A stretch of DNA of 64,000 bases, from NCBI RefSeq assembly GCF_018860525.1, contig NZ_JAHKPM010000042.1, positions 1 through 64,000 on the forward strand, given 5' to 3'. Position 1 is the first letter of the stretch, and every line of letters starts with the position of its first letter. The notes beneath the pieces are model-generated. The model was not told where the DNA came from, ran no database searches, and saw only the letters and a program-made list of their open reading frames with translations. This document shows positions 36,438 to 45,800 of this stretch, piece by piece. This DNA is from Vibrio hepatarius. Lineage in GTDB: Bacteria; Pseudomonadota; Gammaproteobacteria; Enterobacterales; Vibrionaceae. The position numbers and the translations under genes were made by a program.

Positions 36438-36531
36438 GTTTCTTCCTTTCATTTTTGGGAAGGTTTAGCCGTATTGTTAGATATATAGTCCAGTGAATCA
36501 AGCGAGTAGAAGAAAGAAACTTTGTTAACAA

Positions 36532-38481
36532 TTATCGTTTTGCATACAAGATAACCAGTGAACAAGGTGTAACAAGGATCTGTTTATCTTCAATGTGTTT
36601 ATTGAGCTCATAACAATGGGTATCACAAATAGTGACCCATTGCTGTTTATAATTGCTTGGCAAACTAAAACGGGCTGGTGCATTGGTTTGGTTAATACAA
36701 TAGAACATTTCCTCTCCTTGATTACCCAAACCAAGGTGCAAAGCTACTGCATTAAGTGTATTCCAATCATCATGTTCGATTTCGGTTCCATCGACACGTC
36801 GCCAATGAATGCGATTATCATGACGCTGCTTGCCACTGAAGGCTTTAATAAAAGGAGCCATAAATTGATGACGAGCCGCGACTATGTGACTCATCCACTG
36901 TTTAAAATTGTCCTTTTCAGGTGAAGGTCGCCAGTTTAACCAACTCAACTCATTGTCCTGGCAATAGGCATTATTATTGCCTTTTTGGCTATGTGAAACG
37001 ATATCTGCAGTAAGTATGTGTGGTATGCCAAACGAAAAAAGTAGACTAGCCATAAAATTACGTTTTTGCTTTTCGCGCTTTTCAATAATGATAGAACTGC
37101 CGGTGTCACCTTCGATACCATAGTTGTCTGAGCGATTATCTCCGTGCCCATCGCGGTTTTGTTCACCATTATCATGGTTGTGCTTTTGGCGGTAAGAAAC
37201 TAAGTCTTGTAAAGTAAATCCATCATGATAGGTGATATAATTGACAGTGAGGTTATATGGCCAGTTGGCAGCACTGTATAAATCTCTTGACCCCATTAGA
37301 CGTGTTGTGAATTCTTTAAGGTAGCCTTGATCGCCTCGCCAAAAACTTCGGGTGATGTCTCGCAGCCTATCATTGCATTCATTCCAGCCAATTGGAAAGT
37401 GTCCGACTTGATAACCATTGGGCCCTATATCCCAGGGTTCTGCAATAAGCTTTACTTGTTTGAGCACGGGGTCTTGGGCAACCGCTTTAAAGAAAGCAGA
37501 ACTTGGGTTGAAGGTATCCCCTTCGCGACCTAATGTAGCCGCTAAATCAAAACGAAATCCATCTATCTGATATTCTTCTGCCCAATATCTGAGGCTGTCC
37601 ATTACTAGGTTTAGAGTGGGTTGGTACGTTAAGTCGAGGGTATTTCCACAGCCAGTGAAATTTGCAAACAAATCACCATGTTTGAAATAATAGTTATCGT
37701 CTAAAGCCTTTAGGTTAAACAGCAGGCCTTCATTACCTCCTTCCGCAGTATGATTATAAACTACATCAAGGATGACTTCGATTCCATGGCGGTGTAGTTC
37801 TCTAATAGCTGTTTTAAATTCATACACTGCATCTGTATCCGCAAAACGAGGATCTGGGGCCATAAATACATACGGATTGTACCCCCAATAATTAGATTGG
37901 TTGTTTTGCAGCAGGTGAGGTTCATGCATACAAGCGGCAATGGGTAACAGCTGTATCGTATTGATATTTTGCTTTCGGTAAAATGCGATCATTGCTTCGC
38001 TGGCCAAACCAAGGTAACGACCTTGGTGGCAATGTGGCACGTCTGGGTTTAGCTTAGTCACACCTTTAATATGAGTTTCAAACAGTACTATTTCTTCTCT
38101 CGGACGAAGAGGTTTGGATATATTTTGCCAATCAAAGTCGTTATTGACTACCACTGACTTTGCGACTTGGAAACTCTCAACTGGTGTGTATGGTGGTGTG
38201 TAGTGAAGAGGCTTCTCTAGTGCCTTAGCATATGGATCTGATATGAGATAGTCACCGTCTGGGTGATGAACTATAAAGCCGTATTTTTGTCCAGCCTTCA
38301 CTCCGTCAATGTGAATATGTTGTATGCCTGCATATTCATTATTTATTGGGTAGGCTTGGAATTGGTTACCTTCATTAAATAGTGCAAGGCGTATATTATG
38401 GTGATCGGGCGCATAAACAGAGAAATTGCATCCATCACTGTCTAAAGTGGCACCAAGAGGATAAGGGCTAGAACAAGGCAT
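36532..38481 (-). CDS. glgX: Glycogen debranching enzyme (isoamylase-type)
   Basis: A 649-residue enzyme with an N-terminal CBM48 domain (1-110) and a GH13 catalytic barrel. Catalytic signatures are ILDVVYNHTAEG, IDGFRFDLAATLGR, VKLIAEPWDIGPNGYQ and TYHDGFTLQDLVSY. It cuts alpha-1,6 branches of limit dextrins or glycogen. It is divergent from lamB; MalT-type boxes lie between, so induction by maltodextrins is likely. Confidence 0.94.
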   Translation of the reverse strand: MPCSSPYPLGATLDSDGCNFSVYAPDHHNIRLALFNEGNQFQAYPINNEYAGIQHIHIDGVKAGQKYGFIVHHPDGDYLISDPYAKALEKPLHYTPPYTPVESFQVAKSVVVNNDFDWQNISKPLRPREEIVLFETHIKGVTKLNPDVPHCHQGRYLGLASEAMIAFYRKQNINTIQLLPIAACMHEPHLLQNNQSNYWGYNPYVFMAPDPRFADTDAVYEFKTAIRELHRHGIEVILDVVYNHTAEGGNEGLLFNLKALDDNYYFKHGDLFANFTGCGNTLDLTYQPTLNLVMDSLRYWAEEYQIDGFRFDLAATLGREGDTFNPSSAFFKAVAQDPVLKQVKLIAEPWDIGPNGYQVGHFPIGWNECNDRLRDITRSFWRGDQGYLKEFTTRLMGSRDLYSAANWPYNLTVNYITYHDGFTLQDLVSYRQKHNHDNGEQNRDGHGDNRSDNYGIEGDTGSSIIIEKREKQKRNFMASLLFSFGIPHILTADIVSHSQKGNNNAYCQDNELSWLNWRPSPEKDNFKQWMSHIVAARHQFMAPFIKAFSGKQRHDNRIHWRRVDGTEIEHDDWNTLNAVALHLGLGNQGEEMFYCINQTNAPARFSLPSNYKQQWVTICDTHCYELNKHIEDKQILVTPCSLVILYAKR

Positions 38482-38716
38482 AATTAATATTGTATCAGTT
38501 GTTATTTAATAACTGAACTAAGTAAATCTCTTTGTTGTAAGGACGTCAAGCGCCTTCTTGTTGAAAATTAAATTGTCAATAAATGCATTTGTTCTCAGTG
38601 TTTTTAAATTTAAAAGTGATCTTAATTAGACTTTTTTGGGATTATAAAGACATCTTTGGTATTTTCTACCCCCTATATTTGTGATCTAAACCAAAAATAT
38701 TTTTGTTATTTATTTT

Positions 38717-38760
38717 TCTCATCCTTTCTCATCCCCCTAAAAATTTGCCTAGGGTGGAGG
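38717..38760. promoter_or_regulatory. MalT-type boxes between glgX and lamB
   Basis: Two head-to-tail copies on the minus strand (complement of TCTCATCCTT 38717-38726 and TCTCATCCCC 38727-38736) resemble the MalT box GGGGA(G/T)GAGG, and AGGGTGGAGG on the plus strand (38751-38760) matches at 8 of 10. The 445-bp gap holds no gene, so both divergent genes could be MalT-controlled. Confidence 0.7.
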
Positions 38761-38926
38761 AAGTCAACCTTGCCTCTTATAGTTAGTCTGTCAGTAGTTA
38801 GAGCAAATAGGTTGAGACATTAATCTTAACCTTTCTTATCTCGCTTATTTATGATTTTGTTTCTGCCTTTACAGGATCGTTCAATGAGTCAGGCATAAGA
38901 ATAATAAACCTTAAATGGAGTGAATA

Positions 38927-40135
38927 ATGAAAAAAATGAATTTGGTTGCGGTTGCAGTGGCTGCAGCTCTTACCGCTGGGCCTGTTTTGGCTGTTGATTT
39001 CAATGGCTATTTTAGAGCAGGTACAGGAATTAGCGGTAATTCAGGTAGCGATGTAGCGGTTAATAAGGCTGGTATCGGTCGTCTGGGTAACGAAAACGAC
39101 AATTACTATGAATTCGGTTTTTCTGAAGAGCTAAAAACAGGGGAACAAACTTGGCGCGTTGAATCTATGTTAAACAAAGGAGATCAGGGTCAATCGGGCA
39201 GTGAAGATGGGGACATTAATGTCGCTCAGTTTGCAGTAAAAGCAAAAGGTCTGATTGCTTCTGATAAAGAAGCGACACTTTGGGCCGGAAAGACCTACTA
39301 TCAACGTAAAGATGTGCACATTACAGACTTCTACTTCTTAAATACTTCAGGTACAGGTGGTGGTATTGAAAACTTGTCGCTTGGAGAACAAAAATTATCT
39401 GTCGCTCTTATCCAAGATGGTGAAGATGATAATGGTGCCGGTTATATTTTTGATACCCGTTTAGCCAATATGGGCGTTTGGGAAGATGCCTCCCTTGAGC
39501 TGGCTTTAGCCTATAACTTCTCAAACGAAAAAGACGGCAAAAATATTGATGCTGACGATGGTTTGTTGGCATCGGCAATCTTACATCAAAATATGAAGCT
39601 CGGTTTTAACCAGACAGTACTCCAGTTCGGAACCAATGGCTATGGTGCTCAGGTCGCATCATACGGCTCTGGTGCATACTATAACCGTGCAAATAACGCT
39701 CAGAATGAGGCTTCCGGTTACCGTTTTCTTAACTGGGGCGTTGTGAGCCTTGGCAGTGATTGGGAAATGGGACACCAGTTAGCCTTTATGTTTGGTAGTG
39801 ATATAGGCAATAATACCACTTCATTTACATCAGACACCGACCAATTTTCTGTTGTGGTCCGCCCTATGTATAAATGGGACAACACCATGCGTACCATTTT
39901 TGAAGTCGGCGCAAATATGGGCGAGAGAATCAACTCGGCAGGTACGGTGAAAGAAGATTTTGGTAATACCAAACTTACTGTGGCACAAGGCTGGGCAATG
40001 GGTAATGATTTTTGGGCACGTCCTGAACTGCGAGTATATGGTTCCTATATCACAGATACTGAAGATGACAACGCATTTGGCACTGGTGAAGATTCTGAAT
40101 ACGTGGTTGGCATTCAAGTTGAAGCTTGGTGGTAA
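38927..40135 (+). CDS. lamB: Maltoporin
   Basis: A 402-residue outer-membrane porin for maltose and maltodextrins. The signal peptide is residues 1-22 (cleavage after GPVLA), followed by VDFNGYFRAGTGIS, the conserved LamB start. The C-terminus is EYVVGIQVEAWW, an aromatic beta-barrel end. GGAGTGA precedes the ATG. MalT-type sites lie upstream and malM follows after a terminator. Confidence 0.96.
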   Translation: MKKMNLVAVAVAAALTAGPVLAVDFNGYFRAGTGISGNSGSDVAVNKAGIGRLGNENDNYYEFGFSEELKTGEQTWRVESMLNKGDQGQSGSEDGDINVAQFAVKAKGLIASDKEATLWAGKTYYQRKDVHITDFYFLNTSGTGGGIENLSLGEQKLSVALIQDGEDDNGAGYIFDTRLANMGVWEDASLELALAYNFSNEKDGKNIDADDGLLASAILHQNMKLGFNQTVLQFGTNGYGAQVASYGSGAYYNRANNAQNEASGYRFLNWGVVSLGSDWEMGHQLAFMFGSDIGNNTTSFTSDTDQFSVVVRPMYKWDNTMRTIFEVGANMGERINSAGTVKEDFGNTKLTVAQGWAMGNDFWARPELRVYGSYITDTEDDNAFGTGEDSEYVVGIQVEAWW

Positions 40136-40178
40136 ACCGATAATAAAATTGTGCTAATTGGCACGTCAAGTTATGATG

Positions 40179-40205
40179 GCCGACAGTAACTGTCGGCTAT
40201 TTTTG
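40179..40205 (+). terminator. Terminator after lamB
   Basis: GCCGACAG pairs with CTGTCGGC over TAA and is followed by TATTTTTG. It lies 43 bp after lamB and before malM, so malM expression may be lower than lamB. Confidence 0.88.
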
Positions 40206-40248
40206 TTGCCATTTAATCTTTTAAAAACAATTACATGAGAAAGATATT

Positions 40249-41103
40249 ATGTATGCTTTTCGTATCCTTACCTTTAGCAGTTGTATTGCCTTATTTGGAT
40301 GCCAGTCTCCCGAAATAATTGAGCAGTTTAGTACAGAAAGTACCACTCAGGTGGCTTTGCTGTCAGAGCTAGAATCAGTACCAATGAGGCTACCAAGTAA
40401 CAAAAGCGTTAGTATTACCTCTAAATCGCAGGCTCTTAAATATCAAGATATTAATAGTCCTGTGGCTTTATTTGAGTTACCCGCTGATCGTGGTGAATTT
40501 TCAATAAATATTTCTAGCGAAATTGGTGAAACGGCTTTTGTTCCAAGAGCGGTTATTCTCGACAAAAATGGGCGTGAGCTAGAGCGTTATGGAAAAGACG
40601 TGTTTATATACCAACCTCCACGTCTTGGAGCTGGTAATCGTTTGAGCGCTGAGGTTGATTTCTTTCCACCAAGAGATAACACAAATGTCTATTTGCTGAT
40701 TTATACAGATAGATCTGAACTTGGCAAAACCACTATGGTTACTCATCCTGCTAGGTTGTATGCAGAGGGGAGAGGGAACTACTTGCCTGAAGTAAAAGAT
40801 ATTGCAATTCCGAATTCAGAATATGGTCTGGTTAGTGTGTCTATTGACCGAGTTGGCTTTCTTAAACATTTGGCAATAGGAAGTGCATCTAGTGACTCAA
40901 GCTCACAACCTTTGATGGCAAAAAGCGTGGATATAGTTCAACCTGAAACGCAACAATATTATCATCAAGCAATAACAGCAGCTGTTGCCGATGACGATCT
41001 TAATAAAGCGATAAACTTATTGGAAGAAGCGAAAGCACTTAATGTTGAAGGTGCCCAGCAAGTTTTTGTTAAAGCGGTAGAAGATAGAAAGAACACTTTA
41101 TGA
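40249..41103 (+). CDS. malM: Maltose operon periplasmic protein (lipoprotein)
   Basis: A 284-residue MalM family protein. A signal peptide ends in a lipobox (IALFGC, Cys18), so it is probably an anchored lipoprotein. The central region (FELPADRGEFSINISSEIG, AVILDKNGRELERY) and C-terminal helical HQAITAAVADDDLNKAINLL match the family. Its exact role in maltodextrin use is not established. It follows lamB by 113 bp with a terminator between. The RBS is weak. Confidence 0.9.
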   Translation: MYAFRILTFSSCIALFGCQSPEIIEQFSTESTTQVALLSELESVPMRLPSNKSVSITSKSQALKYQDINSPVALFELPADRGEFSINISSEIGETAFVPRAVILDKNGRELERYGKDVFIYQPPRLGAGNRLSAEVDFFPPRDNTNVYLLIYTDRSELGKTTMVTHPARLYAEGRGNYLPEVKDIAIPNSEYGLVSVSIDRVGFLKHLAIGSASSDSSSQPLMAKSVDIVQPETQQYYHQAITAAVADDDLNKAINLLEEAKALNVEGAQQVFVKAVEDRKNTL

Positions 41104-41398
41104 TAGTAATGCTTATAGCTAGACGCTAAATTTTTGTTTACTGAATGGGGCTTAATGGCTTTGACCATGAAATTACTTTATCCGATGGTAGGCAGTAGTA
41201 ACTCGGTGCCCCAATATTTAAGATGGAAACACTTAGTGTCTGAAATTACTTTTGACCGTACCCCCGATTGTAGCGGTATGAAACGTAACTGACATTGAAA
41301 TTCAGTCAAACTGTCAAATGAATAGCACGTAATCGTCATATTTTACTCCTAGCATGCTGGTTGATATTTTACTCAATTAGTCCAGAGGGATTGAGATA

Positions 41399-41557
41399 GT
41401 GACAACATTATTAACTAAATCAAACGTAATATCATTGCTTCTTACATCGGTGGTATTGTCAACGTCAACGATGGCGCAGGATGCTAATATCGACTCGTTG
41501 ATACAAGCTGCTCAAAAAGAGGGCCAAGTATATAGTGTTGGTATGCCTGATAGCTGA
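41399..41557 (+). pseudogene. Remnant of an ABC transporter substrate-binding protein (N-terminus only)
   Basis: A GTG-started frame of 52 codons encodes a signal peptide (cut after STMAQ) and then NIDSLIQAAQKEGQVYSVGM, the start of a periplasmic iron/polyamine-type binding protein, ending in PDS and TGA. The next in-frame codons read ANWD, so the ancestral motif was probably DSWANW and TGG became TGA. The remainder of the gene is absent: the sequence switches into a HAD hydrolase fragment in another frame. Confidence 0.7.
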
Positions 41558-41843
41558 GCAAATTGGGATTACGAATGCACTTGGAATAGATTTAAGGATT
41601 AAAGATGGTTGTTATACCTCAACAATACAGGGTGTGCCAAGTTACCGAGAGGGTAAAGTAATACGCTTAAAGGAGTGGCTGCAATCTCAACCTGATAAGT
41701 ATTCAGTTATTCACTTCTATACCGACTCGATAAATGATTTACCATTATGTGAGTTTGCCGATAAGGTCTACCTAGTGAACCCATGCCCACAATTGCTAGA
41801 GCAAGCCCAACACCATAATTGGACTAAATTGAACTGGGAATAA
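41535..41843 (+). pseudogene. Remnant of a HAD-IB phosphatase (C-terminal half)
   Basis: A 102-codon frame encodes IAEQIGITNALGIDLRIKDG, PSYREGKVIRLKEWL, HFYTDSINDLPLCEFADKVY and VNPCPQLLEQAQ, the second half of an SerB-like HAD-IB phosphatase. Motif I (DxDxT) and the first half are missing, so it cannot be active alone. It overlaps the binding-protein remnant by a stretch coding for both, which looks like a deletion junction. Confidence 0.75.
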
Positions 41844-41918
41844 TCAAAGTACATGTCCGTGAGTGGCCTAATTAGACATTTTATACAAATTGATGCATTA
41901 CTAAAGACTATCTAAAAA

Positions 41919-41936
41919 CCTAAAGTTAACTTAAGA
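41919..41936. promoter_or_regulatory. SoxR-box-like palindrome upstream of soxR
   Basis: CCTAAAGTTAACTTAAGA matches the SoxR operator CCTCAAGTTAACTTGAGG in 15 of 18 positions with the core AAGTTAACTT intact. It lies about 67 bp before the soxR start, so autoregulation or control of a lost neighbour is plausible. Confidence 0.6.
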
Positions 41937-42002
41937 TATCTGCTCACGATATAGAGGTTTTAAAAGGGTATTTAAGTTCTTATTTGAATGAATGGTATTT
42001 GT

Positions 42003-42470
42003 ATGGAAATGACGGTTGGTGAAGTAGCGAAACGAGCGGGTGTCAATGTGTCAACACTGCACTTTTATGAACAAAAAGGGCTTATTTCAAGCTGGCGAAA
42101 TCAAGGTAATCAACGCCGATACCATCGTGATGTATTGCGCAGGCTTGCGGTTATAAAAGCGGCGCAAGAAGTAGGACTTACCTTAGAAGAAATTAATCAA
42201 TCACTTTATTATTTACCTAAGCATCATGCTCCCACACGTCAGCAGTGGGAAAAAATGGCATCGAGTTGGCACGATTTACTTGACCATCGTATCCGGCAGT
42301 TAGAAGCTCTCCAAGATGATCTGGGGGGGTGTATCGGTTGTGGTTGTTTATCGATGAAGTCTTGTGCCATCTATAACCCAAAAGATATTAGAGCAGAAGT
42401 CTTTGAGGGGAAAACTATGTTGACTCATCCGGAGGAATGGTCAGAACCATTAGATGTCGAAAATGAATAA
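42003..42470 (+). CDS. soxR: Redox-sensitive MerR-family regulator SoxR
   Basis: A 155-residue protein (a start at 41988 is also in frame). The MerR helix-turn-helix is TVGEVAKRAGVNVSTLHFYE, followed by a dimerisation helix and the [2Fe-2S] cluster motif CIGCGCLSMKSC. SoxR senses redox-cycling compounds by cluster oxidation. In non-enteric bacteria it usually controls pumps or redox enzymes directly; no such intact gene lies immediately next to it here. A SoxR-box-like site precedes it. Confidence 0.95.
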   Translation: MEMTVGEVAKRAGVNVSTLHFYEQKGLISSWRNQGNQRRYHRDVLRRLAVIKAAQEVGLTLEEINQSLYYLPKHHAPTRQQWEKMASSWHDLLDHRIRQLEALQDDLGGCIGCGCLSMKSCAIYNPKDIRAEVFEGKTMLTHPEEWSEPLDVENE

Positions 42471-42657
42471 TGATGAAAGGCAGCTTGAATAATACGCTAA
42501 AGATCTAATTTCGATACTTTTAATCGTTTGTTGTAATCCTACACTGGACAGTTCTAAGCTGGAAAAAATTGTCAGATCTCTCACTATTCTCATACCCATT
42601 CAGTAATTTTCTGACCAGTCCTATGGTCGTATTTGTGAAGTGTATTGTATTTTATAT

Positions 42658-42708
42658 CCTCCTCCTCCATTTCTACGCCTCATTAACTAAGGCTATAGGA
42701 GGAGGGAG
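42658..42708. promoter_or_regulatory. Candidate MalT sites upstream of pulA
   Basis: Complement of CCTCCTCCTCC (42658-42668) and GGAGGAGGGAG (42698-42708) form a purine-rich inverted pair resembling MalT boxes (GGGGAKGAGG). The gap of 333 bp before pulA has no gene. They could instead form a hairpin. Confidence 0.45.
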
Positions 42709-42803
42709 TTTGATTTGCTAAGAATATAACGTGAGCTTGAATACATCTACCTTGGTCAACACGGTTATTAACTTAATAACACGAAATATCAGTGGGAATA
42801 TGA

Positions 42804-45800
42804 ATGAAAATCAAGCGAACAGAACTGTGTATAGTGATAGCAGTGCTTGGCTTATTGGCTGGTTGTGATGACTCTCCAGAAGCCCAGGCAATTGAGACAT
42901 ATTTTGGCGGCAGTTCGACATATTGGGAATCGGAGAATGGTAGTTCAGCCGACTCTGATGCGGTATACAAACAAGCTGTCATCTACTACAAACGCGACGA
43001 TGGTGATTATAACAACTGGGGGCTGCATTTATGGAATAGCACCTCTTGCGATTCCATCTCTGATGACATGCTGCCTGATATTGATTGGAGTCACCCAGTA
43101 ATATGGAAAGATATCGACCTAAGATATGGTGCTAAATTTGTTATACCGCTGAAGTCTGAGCATGGTGCGTGTATGAATTTTATCCTCCATAAAGAGGATG
43201 ATAAAGCACTGGGTGGTGAGGATTTAAAAGTTGAATTTGATAAAGGAAATACGCTCTATACCGAGCATGGAAGCGCGATACTCAAATATTCTCCTGATGA
43301 ACCATTGAATGTAAAGCTTGATGGTGCCGCTGCCCATTGGCTTGATACTAATTCGATTGCTTGGTTTGACCATAGTAACGCGGTTAGTTATCAAATCTGG
43401 AGCCATGAGACGGGAGAAGGAGATATTGCTCAACCACAACATTTTATCAAATACGATCTGGCGATCTCCGATACTATTTATCACCCTAAGTTTCCCAATC
43501 TTAACGGCCGTGTAGGTTTTACTCTCAATGTTACTCCCCAAACAGCCAAAGCTTTACTCAAAACACAATTAATTGCGCTTGCACTCGATAATGATGGTAA
43601 GCCACTCGTGGCTACACGTGTTCAAATCCCAGGTGTACTTGATGATCTGTACACAACAAGTCCAAGTGATGCGGATGAAGAAAAACTAGGCAGTTGGATT
43701 GAAGACAATAGGGCTCAATTTGCTCTCTGGTCACCAACCGCTCAGAAAGTTGAGCTGCATTTGTACGATCAAAATAAAATGCCATTGCCTGATTCTCCTT
43801 TTGATTTGACGCTTGACGCTTCTACCGGTATTTGGCGTTTTGAAGGTGATGTGTCACTGAAGAATATGTTCTACCGATATCGTGTGAAAGCGTTTCATCC
43901 GCAAACTGATAACATTGAATGGATGACAGTTACTGATCCTTACTCGCTGTCACTCAGCACGTCTAGTCAATATTCACAACTTGTTGACTTAAATGCCCAA
44001 GACACTAAGCCTTCTGGTTGGGATAACCAGAAAGTTCCTGAACTCACCAATCCAGAAGATCACATTGTTTATGAGCTTCATATACGCGACTTTAGTGCCA
44101 GCGATAAGCAAGGTGAAGAGCTTAACAATGGAAAATATCTTGCTTTTTTGGAAGATGAGCGAGATAGCGTCAAGCAACTGGCAGCACTTAAAGAAGCTGG
44201 CCTGACGACGATTCATCTTTTGCCTACGTATGACCTTGCCTCTATGCCTGAAGATCCTGAAAAAATGCTGAGCCTGACGGATACGGTTGAAAAACTTTGC
44301 AGTATTAACCCTGCGGCCAATCTATGTAGTAATAGTACTTCACGCCATTCTTCAATATTGTCTTTATTGGAGCAAACTGATCCAAGTAGTGGTGAGGCAC
44401 AGAAGTTATTGGCAGATATCCGCCCAATTGATGGCTTCAATTGGGGGTACGACCCTTTTCATTACAACGTGCCAGAAGGTAGTTATGCGGTTGCGAGTGA
44501 TGGTATTTCACGTATTCGTGAATATCGCCAGATGATACAGAAACTTCATGCAATGGGCTTTAGGGTTGTTCAGGATGTAGTTTATAACCATACCTATGCT
44601 TCCGGACTGTACGAGAAATCGGTACTCGATAAGGTTGTGCCTGGCTATTACCACCGCCTTAACCCCTTAACAGGTGCAGTCGAGAACTCGACATGCTGTG
44701 ATAATACCGCATCGGAACACCGAATGTTTGAAAAGTTAGTCGCTGACAGTGTCGTTATGTGGGCCAAAGACTACAAGATAGATGGTTTTAGGTTTGATTT
44801 AATGGGGCACTTGATGAAGTCAAGTATGCTGCATGTTTATGAACAAACGCAACAGGTCGACGAAGATACGTGGTTCTATGGAGAAGGTTGGAACTTTGGT
44901 GAAGTGGTTAACGGGCAACGTGGTGAAAATGCCACGCAGTGGTCAATGGCAGGGACAGGTATTGGGACATACAATGACCGATTGCGTGACGGGGTTCGTG
45001 GTGGTGGACCATTTGATAGTGGGGAAGCCTTGCTAAAGAATCCAGGCTTTGCCAATGCTGGTAGTCGATTCAGTGATGACCTAAAGTCGAAGATGGATCT
45101 TATCCGCTATGGTATGGCGGGTAATTTACAAAACTATCCGTTGGAAACTTATAGTGGCGCGATTGTCTATGGGCGTGATTTTCAATACGGAGGTCAAGGT
45201 GCTGCTTACACGCTTGATCCTCAGGAATCGATTAACTATGTTTCAAAACACGATAATCAGACCTTGTGGGATTTCAATCAATATAAAGCCGATAGTAACA
45301 TAAACTCTGCGGATCGGGCGCGTATGCAAATTGTCGGCCTCTCAACGGTTATGCTTGGGCAGGGAGTGCCATTTTTACACATGGGGTCTGAGCTACTGCG
45401 TTCTAAATCAATGGAGCGTGATAGCTACGACAGTGGCGATTGGTACAATAAAGTCGACTTTAGTAAGCAAACCAACAATTGGAATGTTGGTTTGCCTCGT
45501 GCCGACAAAGATATGGCAAACTGGGATGCGATTCGATCCGTGATCGCTAATCCAAATACCGTTGTCACACCAGAGCACATTGCTTGGACTAACGAGGTAT
45601 ACCAAGAGCTGCTCAAGATCCGTTCAACGTCACCTTTGCTCCGTTTGGTTAGTGAAGAAGAAGTCTTAAAGCGTGTTCGGTTTCACAATACAGGGCCAGC
45701 AACTTTACCAGGTATGATCGTTATGTCGGTCAATGATGGCGTGAGTGTAGGCTCTGATCTTGACAGCAATTTTGATTCTTTGATTGTTGCCATTAATGCT

